From contig MKSH01000247.1 in assembly GCA_001898095.1 (NCBI GenBank), positions 12,979 through 19,190 on the forward strand: a stretch of 6,212 bases of DNA, read 5' to 3'. Under the pieces are notes generated by a model, which was given only the letters and a program-made list of their open reading frames with translations, was not told where the DNA came from and did not search any database. Origin of the DNA: Solirubrobacterales bacterium 70-9. Lineage in GTDB: Bacteria > Actinomycetota > Thermoleophilia > Solirubrobacterales > 70-9. Shown here piece after piece: positions 1 through 5,298 of this stretch. A program made the translations under genes and the position numbers. The stretch's first letter is position 1, and each line of letters begins with the position of its first letter.

Positions 1-926
1 GTCAGGTCGCCGAAGACCTGCTCTCGGAAGGCGCCGAAATTTTGCTCGTCTCATGCGACTTCGACTTCGGCAGCCCCGCGGCGACGGTCGCTCAGAAGGC
101 CGGCGTGGTCAGCATCTCGCTTTGCGCCTCGTCACCGAAATTCGGGGTGCAGGCGATCGGCGACCTGGCCTACACCTTCAATCCGTCCGTCGCCACGGAG
201 TCGGCGGTCCTCGCCACCTTCGCGATGGAAAAAGGCTGGGACAAGGCCTACGTCCTGCTCGATGACACCGTCGCCTACACCCAGGGCCTCTGCAGCGCCT
301 TCGAAAAGTTCTATCCCGAACTCGAAGGCGAAATCATCGGCAAAGACACGTTCAAAAACGAAGACAGCAACTTCTCCGTCCTGATCAACCACCTGAAGGC
401 GGCCGAACCGTCGGTCATCGCCCTCTGCTCGTACCCGCCGGGCGGCGCCTCGCTGATGCGGCAGCTTCGCGCGGCGGGTATCGATGCGCCGATCGTGACC
501 GGCGATGCCTTCGATGGCACGGCCTGGGTCAGCGCGGTGCCCGACATCAGCGAACTCTTCGTCGCCACGCCGCTCTCGGCGTTCGGGGGCGAGTCCGACC
601 CGCGCGTCAAGCAGTGGATCGCGGCCTACACGAAAGCCTATGGAGAAGCACCGTCGAAGGGCCAGGCCGCGGTCGGCTACTCGATCGCGGAAGGTATCCA
701 GATCGCGCTCGAAGAAGACGGTGACAAGACCGAAGGCAAGGCGCTCTCCGAAGCTCTGGACGCGTTCGAAAACAAGGAACTGCTGATCGGCCCGACGACG
801 TTCACGACGGAAGATCACATTCCGCTCAACCGTCCGATCACGATCCTCGAATACAGCAACGGCAAGCCGCGCTTCGTCCAGAAAGTGACCCCCAAGGTGA
901 CGGTGACGCTCGCAGACGGAGCCTGA
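1..926 (+). CDS. livK: ABC transporter substrate-binding protein, Liv (branched-chain amino acid) type, 5'-truncated by window edge
   Basis: This is the C-terminal 307 residues of an extracytoplasmic ligand-binding protein of the Leu/Ile/Val (Peripla_BP_6) family, which captures solute and hands it to the LivHM permease. The reading frame is open from base 3, so the TTG at 42 is internal and not the start. The signal peptide and about the first 80 residues lie outside, judging from usual family lengths of 380-420 aa. Family-like segments include SCDFDFGSPAATVAQKAG near the left edge, CSYPPGGASLMRQLRAAGID (about bases 426-485), and GDAFDGTAW (about 501-527). Its TGA (924-926) touches the ATG of the livG-like gene with no gap, and four more transporter genes follow. 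Glutamate is encoded almost only by GAA (21 of 23), unlike the downstream genes, which fits high expression. Family assignment is firm; the ligand is unknown and the symbol is by family only. Confidence 0.92.
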   Translation, partial: QVAEDLLSEGAEILLVSCDFDFGSPAATVAQKAGVVSISLCASSPKFGVQAIGDLAYTFNPSVATESAVLATFAMEKGWDKAYVLLDDTVAYTQGLCSAFEKFYPELEGEIIGKDTFKNEDSNFSVLINHLKAAEPSVIALCSYPPGGASLMRQLRAAGIDAPIVTGDAFDGTAWVSAVPDISELFVATPLSAFGGESDPRVKQWIAAYTKAYGEAPSKGQAAVGYSIAEGIQIALEEDGDKTEGKALSEALDAFENKELLIGPTTFTTEDHIPLNRPITILEYSNGKPRFVQKVTPKVTVTLADGA

Positions 927-1697
927 ATGGATCCGGGTCTCGGGCAGATGCCCGCCGGTGAGCGACTCGAAGCGGACGGCATCGCCGTCCGCTTCGGGGA
1001 GCTCCGGGCGCTCGACGGAGTCGGCCTGTCGCTCGCGGCCGGGCAGATCGTGGGACTGATCGGTCCCAACGGGAGCGGGAAGAGCACGATGATCAATGTT
1101 CTCAGCGGCTTCGTCTCGCCGTTCGCGGGGACGGTGACCCACGCCGGACGGGATGTCACCTCCGACGCACCGGACCGCCGGGCGCGGCGCGGCATCGTCC
1201 GGACCTTCCAGGCCGTCCGCCTGTTCCCCCGCCTGTCGGTCTGGGAGAACATCGAAGCGGCGGCGGTTGCGAAGGGCGCCGGCCGACGGGTGGCACGAGC
1301 CCAGGTCGGGGAGATCGTCGACCTCCTCGAGCTGGGCGAGTTCGCCCAGCTCGAGGCAGGCACCACTCCTTACGGGGCGGAGCGTCGCATCGCGATCGCC
1401 CGGGCCCTCGCACTGCGACCGCACTTCCTGCTCGTCGACGAGCCCGCCGCGGGGCTCGACGAGGAGGAGACCGACGAGATGGCGGCCACCCTGCGCCGGC
1501 TCTGCGAGGCGACCGGCTGCGGCATGCTGGTGGTCGAGCACGACATGAGGCTGATCGCGAACGTCTGCGACCACACCATCGTCCTCTCGGGCGGCACGAT
1601 CCTGGCCGACGGACGACCGCAGGACGTGATGCAGGACGAACTCGTCATCGAGGCATATCTCGGAACGCGACAGGTGGACCTCGATGCTGGCAGTTGA
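927..1697 (+). CDS. livG: Liv-type ABC transporter ATP-binding protein (LivG-like)
   Basis: One of two cytoplasmic ATPases that power the importer, 256 aa, close to the family length. Visible motifs in order: Walker A GPNGSGKST (residues 46-54), Q-loop Q95 in RTFQAVRLFP (the RTFQ..RLF block is typical of LivG), signature region TPYGAERRIAIARAL (147-161), Walker B LLVDEP with D171-E172, D-loop GLD (176-178), and switch His H205 in VVEHDM. The signature has Glu where the family usually has Gln (YGxQ). The ATG at 927 directly follows the upstream stop and has GGAG at 918-921, five nt away. An internal ATG at 948 (Met8) would also give a plausible N-terminus, because the conserved fold begins around residue 13. 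The 3' end overlaps the livF-like start by 14 nt. The coding region contains a perfect 15-bp inverted repeat at 1325-1356. Confidence 0.94.
   Translation: MDPGLGQMPAGERLEADGIAVRFGELRALDGVGLSLAAGQIVGLIGPNGSGKSTMINVLSGFVSPFAGTVTHAGRDVTSDAPDRRARRGIVRTFQAVRLFPRLSVWENIEAAAVAKGAGRRVARAQVGEIVDLLELGEFAQLEAGTTPYGAERRIAIARALALRPHFLLVDEPAAGLDEEETDEMAATLRRLCEATGCGMLVVEHDMRLIANVCDHTIVLSGGTILADGRPQDVMQDELVIEAYLGTRQVDLDAGS
1325..1356. repeat. Perfect 15-bp inverted repeat inside the livG-like coding region
   Basis: CCTCGAGCTGGGCGA (1325-1339) is the exact reverse complement of TCGCCCAGCTCGAGG (1342-1356), separated by GT. In RNA this would fold as a 14-bp stem with a 4-nt loop. It encodes residues L133 to about E143, just before the ABC signature. 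It may result from a chance pairing of Leu-Glu-Leu-Gly-Glu codons with Ala-Gln-Leu-Glu codons. The sequence symmetry is certain; any function is not. Confidence 0.75.
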
Positions 1698-2400
1698 CGG
1701 GCTCACCGTGCGCTACGGGCCGGTGGCGGCCGTGCGCGGACTGTCGTTCAGCTGCGAGGAGGGCGAGATCGTCGCGCTGATCGGTCCCAACGGGGCCGGC
1801 AAGTCCAGCACCCTGCTCGCCGTCAGCGCCGGCTGCTACGACGGCGCCGTGGGTGGGGCGGTCAGCTTGGCGGGCGAGCCGGTCCTGGGTGCGTCGGCTG
1901 AGTCCCTGGTGCGCCGAGGGCTGGCCCTCGTGCCCGAGGGGCGGCGGATCTTCACCGGGCTGACCGTCGAGGAGAACCTCCTGCTCGGCGGTTCCGGCCG
2001 CCGCGGCGGCTCGAAGGCGGAGGCCGTCGACGAGGCCTATGAACGCTTCCCCATCCTCGGCGAGTTTCGAGGTCGGCACGCCGGGCTGCTCTCCGGCGGA
2101 CAGCAGCAGATGCTGGCGATCGCGCGGGCGCTGATGAGCCGACCGCGGGTCCTGCTGCTGGACGAGCCCTCGCTGGGCCTCGGGCCGAAAATCGTCGAGG
2201 AGGTGTTCGAACACATCGCCGAACTGCGCGCCTCGAAGTTGGCGATCGTCCTGGTCGAGCAGAACGCCGTGCGGGCGGCCGAGCTGGCCGACCGCACCCT
2301 CGTCATCCGCGGCGGCAAGCTCGAGGGCGAAGGCAGCGGGGTGGTCAACGAGGAGCTGATCGATGCCTACTTCGGGGCCGTCGGCGGGAGGTCGCGATGA
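1684..2400 (+). CDS. livF: Liv-type ABC transporter ATP-binding protein (LivF-like)
   Basis: The second ATPase of the importer, 238 aa, expected to form a heterodimer with the LivG-like protein beneath the LivH/LivM pore. Motifs: Walker A GPNGAGKSS (residues 34-42, with Ser where LivF often has Thr), the LivF block VPEGRRIFTGLTVEENL (83-99), signature LLSGGQQQMLAIARAL (135-150), Walker B LLLDEP with D160-E161, the GLGP D-loop (165-168), and VEQN (191-194). In VEQN the usual switch His is Gln, which is normal for LivF and not a defect. The ATG at 1684 overlaps the previous gene by 14 nt and has AGGTGGA at 1672-1678 as ribosome binding site. The TGA at 2398-2400 overlaps the next ATG (ATGA), so coupled translation is expected. 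Symbol assigned by family resemblance and gene order. Confidence 0.94.
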   Translation: MLAVDGLTVRYGPVAAVRGLSFSCEEGEIVALIGPNGAGKSSTLLAVSAGCYDGAVGGAVSLAGEPVLGASAESLVRRGLALVPEGRRIFTGLTVEENLLLGGSGRRGGSKAEAVDEAYERFPILGEFRGRHAGLLSGGQQQMLAIARALMSRPRVLLLDEPSLGLGPKIVEEVFEHIAELRASKLAIVLVEQNAVRAAELADRTLVIRGGKLEGEGSGVVNEELIDAYFGAVGGRSR

Positions 2401-3281
2401 CCACGGTGATCCAGGACCTCGTCGCCGGCCTCAGCCTCGGTGGCCTGTACGCGCTGTTCGCACTCGGCATCGCGCTGATCTTCGGCGTCGCCGGCATCAT
2501 GAACTTCGCCCAGGGGGCGATGATCGCGGTCAGCGCTTACGTGCTGTTCGGCCTCGCCGATCTACCCTGGCCGCTCCTCGCCCTGGCTACGGTAGTCAGC
2601 GGCATCGTGCTCGCCGTCCTCCTCGAGGCGGTGGTGTTCCGCCGGGCGCGGGGCGCCGACCAGACCACGTTGCTGATCATGTCCTTCGGGGTCGGCGTGA
2701 TACTCCAGGCCGCGTTGGTGCTGATCGCCGGATCCGAACCGCATTCGGTCACCTTCGGCGCCTCGCTGAACAAGGAGCTCGTGATCTCCGGCCTCTCGAT
2801 CCCGAGGATCGATCTCCTCACCCTCGTGACCGCCGTGGTGTTGATGGTCGCCCTGGGCACCTTCCTGCGGCGGACGACGATGGGCATCCAACTGCGGGCG
2901 GCCGCCGAGGACTTCCGGATGGCCCGCCACCTTGGCGTCAGGGTGAACCGCGTCATGCTCGCCACCTTCGCGCTGAGCGGGCTGCTGGCCGGCGTCTCGG
3001 CGGTCCTGATCACGGCCCGCAGCGGCACGCTCAGCCCGACGATGGGCTTCGAGCCCGTGCTGGTGGCATTCGTGGCGACGGTGATCGGCGGCTTGGGCAG
3101 CATCTACGGAGCCGCGGCCGGGGGCATGGTCCTCGGCCTGCTGACGATCCTCCTGCAGGTCGTGTTGCCCGCCGGCCTGCAGCCCTATCGCGACGCGATC
3201 CTCTTCTCGATCGTGATCTTCGTCCTTCTCGTCAGGCCGGAGGGGATCATCCCGACGGCCCGCGCCGGGACCCGCGTATGA
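2397..3281 (+). CDS. livH: Liv-type ABC transporter permease (LivH-like)
   Basis: Integral membrane permease of 294 aa, the usual LivH length, forming half of the transport channel. The N-terminus carries the family pattern GLSLGGLYALFALGIALIFG (residues 11-30) followed by IMNFAQGAM (34-42). Roughly eight hydrophobic segments follow up to the C-terminal LLVRPEGI (277-284). The cytoplasmic coupling loop, which docks on the ATPases, is visible as RAAAEDFRMARHLGV (167-181), an EAA-like motif. GTLSPTMGF and ATVIGGLGSIYGA (about 210-239) are also family hallmarks. The start is supported by a strong GGGAGG at 2386-2391, five nt before the ATG, and by the 4-nt ATGA overlap with livF. The stop at 3279-3281 again overlaps the next start by 4 nt. 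The whole gene is also open in the frame of livM, but that reading is not protein-like. Confidence 0.94.
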   Translation: MTTVIQDLVAGLSLGGLYALFALGIALIFGVAGIMNFAQGAMIAVSAYVLFGLADLPWPLLALATVVSGIVLAVLLEAVVFRRARGADQTTLLIMSFGVGVILQAALVLIAGSEPHSVTFGASLNKELVISGLSIPRIDLLTLVTAVVLMVALGTFLRRTTMGIQLRAAAEDFRMARHLGVRVNRVMLATFALSGLLAGVSAVLITARSGTLSPTMGFEPVLVAFVATVIGGLGSIYGAAAGGMVLGLLTILLQVVLPAGLQPYRDAILFSIVIFVLLVRPEGIIPTARAGTRV

Positions 3282-4375
3282 GGGCCTTCGGTCGCGCCGT
3301 CTGGCCTCTGGCCTCGCTCTGCCTCCTCGTCGTCGCCCTGGCGCTGGCCTTCGCGGGCGGCGGCGGCAGCGTCGAGCACTCGGTGATCGGTGCGCTGATC
3401 TACCTGGTCATGGTGGTCGGTCTCTACATCTTCATCGGCAACTCAGGCGTGCTCTCCTTCGGCCACATCGCCTTCGCCGCGATCGGGGCCTACGTCTCCG
3501 CCCTGCTGACGATCCCGGTGACGAACAAGGCGATCGTCCTGCCCGAACTGCCGGGTTGGATCAGCACGCTCCATACCTCCACCCTGGTGGCGACCCTGAT
3601 CGCGGCGGCGATCGCCGGTCTCCTGGCGCTGATCGTCTCGGTGCCGCTGATGCGCCTGGTCGGGATCGCCGCCGGGATCGCCACCGTCGCGCTGCTGGTG
3701 ATCGTCCAGAACGTGGCCCAGGGCTGGAAGGCCGTGACCGGCGGGGTCGGGACGCTGACCGGTGTCCCGCTCGACGCCAGTCTCGGCATGGTCCTCGGCT
3801 GGGCGATCGCCGCGATGGCGGTCGCCTATCTCTACCAGCGGACGGCGTCGGGCCTGCGGCTGCGGAGTGCGCGCGAGGACGAAGTGGCCGCCCGCGCGAT
3901 CGGCGTCCGGGTCGAGCGTGAACGGCGCATCGCCTTCTCGCTCAGCGCCATGGTCGTCGGCGCCGGGGGCTCCCTCTACGCCCACTACGTCGGCGCGTTC
4001 GGGCCGGAAAACTTCTATGTCCAGATGACCTTCCTGACCCTGGCGATGCTGATCGTCGGTGGCATGAGAAGCCTTGCCGGAGCGGTCGTCGGGACGCTCG
4101 TGCTATCGCTCGTCGCCGAAGTCCTGAGCCGCTGGGAATCGAGCCAGGCGGTGGGCGGCGTGACGATCGGCCTGCCGAACGGCAGCGCCGAAATCCTCGT
4201 CGCCGCATTGCTGGTCCTGGTCCTGCTGTTGCGGCCACAGGGCCTGCTGGCGGGACGCGAAATCGGCTTGCCGCGGCGGCGTCGAGGGGGCGACGGCGCC
4301 ACCGACGTGGACCGACCCGGAGCAGGCGCCGGACTGTCCTCGGTCGGCGCCTCGCAAACGGCCGAGCGCCCGTAG
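3278..4375 (+). CDS. livM: Liv-type ABC transporter permease (LivM-like)
   Basis: Second membrane permease, 365 aa, partner of the LivH-like protein. The frame is open far upstream through livH. The start is placed at the ATG at 3278 because it gives the 4-nt ATGA overlap and a typical N-terminus (MRAFGRAVWPLASL followed by a hydrophobic helix). The Shine-Dalgarno is weak (GGGA at 3267-3270), so translation probably depends on coupling to livH. Family motifs: GNSGVLSFGHIAFAAIGAYV (54-73), the EAA-like loop SAREDEVAARAIGV (197-210), VGAGGSLYAHYVG (227-239), MLIVGGMRSLAGAVVGT (257-273), and LLRPQGLLAGRE (317-328). The last ~35 residues are a hydrophilic, Arg- then Gly/Ala/Ser-rich tail beyond the usual end, probably cytoplasmic and of unknown role. 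This is the last gene of the operon; TAG at 4373-4375. Confidence 0.93.
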   Translation: MRAFGRAVWPLASLCLLVVALALAFAGGGGSVEHSVIGALIYLVMVVGLYIFIGNSGVLSFGHIAFAAIGAYVSALLTIPVTNKAIVLPELPGWISTLHTSTLVATLIAAAIAGLLALIVSVPLMRLVGIAAGIATVALLVIVQNVAQGWKAVTGGVGTLTGVPLDASLGMVLGWAIAAMAVAYLYQRTASGLRLRSAREDEVAARAIGVRVERERRIAFSLSAMVVGAGGSLYAHYVGAFGPENFYVQMTFLTLAMLIVGGMRSLAGAVVGTLVLSLVAEVLSRWESSQAVGGVTIGLPNGSAEILVAALLVLVLLLRPQGLLAGREIGLPRRRRGGDGATDVDRPGAGAGLSSVGASQTAERP

Positions 4376-4467
4376 GGAGGGAGGTTGATTCCACGGGGGC
4401 TGGCGGCGTGGGGGAGCTCCGGGGGCCGCGGCCCTGCGATCCGGGGGCGGGGCGGCCGTCCGAGTTG

Positions 4468-4527
4468 CGTCCCGGGCGTCTCGTGGCGGCCCGGGCAGGC
4501 TGTGACCGCCACGAGACGCCCGGGACG
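4468..4527 (+). repeat. Hairpin A: perfect 22-bp stem with 16-nt loop, downstream of livM
   Basis: Arms 4468-4489 and 4506-4527 are exact reverse complements (core TCCCGGGCGTCTCGTGGCGG). They enclose loop CCCGGGCAGGCTGTGA (4490-4505). The element begins 93 nt after the livM stop. No T-run follows, so it is not a standard intrinsic terminator, though U-less terminators have been proposed in actinobacteria. A related hairpin lies in inverted orientation at 4922-4979 with nearly the same loop. It may be a 3'-end RNA element or a member of a palindromic repeat family. Structure is certain, role unknown. Confidence 0.85.
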
Positions 4528-4681
4528 GAGGTGTTCGTGGGGATCCGGCACAGGTTCGGCGCGAAGTACCGAGATGCGACGGAAGTCGGGAGCGAAGTCG
4601 GACTTCCGTGAGGGGTCCTCATGGATCTGGGATCCGGAAGGGGCGGTCGTTGACGGAGATGCCGGGGACGTCACACCTTCC

Positions 4682-4702
4682 GGGCCTCCGGAGGCCCTTT
4701 TT
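4682..4702 (+). terminator. Rho-independent terminator, rightward
   Basis: GGGCCT (4682-4687), loop CCGG, and AGGCCC (4692-4697) form a GC-rich stem followed at once by TTTTT (4698-4702). This is a textbook intrinsic terminator for + strand transcription. It lies 307 nt beyond the livM stop, so it would end either a long-3'UTR liv transcript or a separate small transcript from this region. There is no T-run on the other strand, so it does not serve the VOC gene. Confidence 0.82.
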
Positions 4703-4728
4703 CGGGGTCCCGGAACGCGCTGAGTGAG

Positions 4729-4752
4729 TTGACCCCCCTATAGGAGGGTCAA
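4729..4752. promoter_or_regulatory. 24-nt near-perfect palindrome, candidate operator
   Basis: TTGACCC (4729-4735) pairs with GGGTCAA (4746-4752), and the centre CCTATAGG (4737-4744) is itself palindromic. The only asymmetric pair is C4736/A4745. A C-tract, TATA centre and G-tract resemble G-tract operators of CsoR/RcnR-type metal regulators in general shape, but no such regulator or metal gene is in the window. TTGACC and TATAGG are too close (4 nt) to be one promoter. It sits 26 nt after the terminator. Confidence 0.45.
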
Positions 4753-4921
4753 ACCGTGGTCACGTGTTCGTGACGTCGGAAGAACCCATGAGACGAGGTG
4801 ACGTTCCCGGCGTCTTCCCTGCGAGGCGGGAAGTCGACACGGCTCCGCCGCTCCCTCGGCGCACCTCGGTCCCGATCCCGTCCTACTCCCGGCGCTCCCG
4901 TTCCTCTTCCTCCACCCATGA

Positions 4922-4979
4922 ACCCGGCCGTCTCGGCCACGGCCACAGCCTGCCAGGGTCGTGGCCGAGACGGCCGGGT
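4922..4979 (-). repeat. Hairpin B: perfect 20-bp stem with 18-nt loop, inverted relative of hairpin A
   Basis: Arms 4922-4941 (ACCCGGCCGTCTCGGCCACG) and 4960-4979 are exact reverse complements, with an 18-nt loop at 4942-4959. Read on the minus strand, the loop contains CCCTGGCAGGCTGTGG against CCCGGGCAGGCTGTGA in hairpin A, and the arms share CCCGG-x-CGTCTCG. On that strand the element lies about 320 nt downstream of the VOC stop. Like hairpin A, it is therefore in sense with its upstream gene. No T-run follows it. Confidence 0.82.
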
Positions 4980-5298
4980 CCCTTTCAGCTTCAGGCGCCG
5001 CGGAACCGGTCCTCCAGCCGCCGAGGCCGCCCGGGCAGTCCCGCCTACGAGGACGAAGGCACTTCTGAGATCGGTCCCCGGTTCTCCGGTCGAGACCCGC
5101 TTCATGCGGTGGTTGTGGCCGGGCTGCCCGGCGAGCTTCAGGTAGAGCCGGCTGAACGTTCCGCGGAGCAGGAACGCGACGACTTCCATCGGCTCTTGCG
5201 GGTGCCGTCGCCTTCGGTCTGTACCGATCCGGGGTCCCTGGACGGCTCTGGAAGGCGGCGCCGGGCTGGGCGGGCGCCCTGGACGGGCGCGCAGGCGT

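Larger units (their letters stand above)
4376..5298. other. 923-nt convergent intergenic region without a convincing gene
   Basis: This lies between the livM stop and the end of the oppositely oriented VOC gene. Open frames exist on both strands but are rich in Arg, Pro, Gly and Ser and look like products of high GC. I saw no tRNA-like T-arm or other known RNA signature. Contents from left to right: GC palindrome GGGCCGCGGCCC (4423-4434); hairpin A (4468-4527); a 9-bp stem ACGGAAGTC/GACTTCCGT (4579-4609); terminator (4682-4702); 24-nt palindrome (4729-4752); small stem-loop GTCACG/CGTGAC (4759-4774); hairpin B (4922-4979); stem-loop GCCGGG-CTG-CCCGGC (5118-5132); stem-loop CGTTCC/GGAACG (5157-5176); and GCGCCC/GGGCGC (5274-5290), just past the VOC stop. 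A minus-strand ORF at 5189-4749 is discussed in the findings; only its first third looks even mildly coding. Confidence 0.7.

Noticed and set aside
42..44. TTG as start of the binding-protein gene
   Set aside because: The frame is open to the left edge and the preceding codons continue the family sequence, so the gene starts outside the window.
132..1706. 524-codon open frame on the minus strand
   Set aside because: It lies antisense to the binding-protein and livG-like genes, which have clear family motifs. Its translation is Arg/Asp/Gly-rich with no recognisable domain, a common effect of high GC.
2363..3277. Upstream in-frame extension of livM across livH (670-codon frame)
   Set aside because: The extension overlaps livH fully, reads as Arg/Pro/Gly-rich low-complexity protein, and lacks membrane segments. 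The ATGA overlap at 3278 gives a normal LivM.
4468..4527. Hairpin A as an integron attC site or CRISPR repeat
   Set aside because: It lacks the attC core RYYYAAC/GTTRRRY boxes, and there is no array of regularly spaced direct repeats.
4385..4723. 112-codon plus-strand ORF
   Set aside because: It runs through hairpin A and the intrinsic terminator and its composition is Gly/Arg/Pro/Ser-rich, so it is not a credible protein.
4581..5187. GGAAGTCG at 4581 and 4829, and its complement at 5180
   Set aside because: Three scattered 8-mers with no regular spacing; compatible with chance in a GC-rich spacer.
5236..5286. Direct repeat CCCTGGACGG (5236-5245 and 5277-5286)
   Set aside because: Only 10 nt, two copies, with no flanking element; too short to call a repeat or attachment site.
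5274..5290. GCGCCC/GGGCGC stem just after the VOC stop as its terminator
   Set aside because: Only a 6-bp stem with no T-run on the minus strand; listed as structure, not called a terminator.
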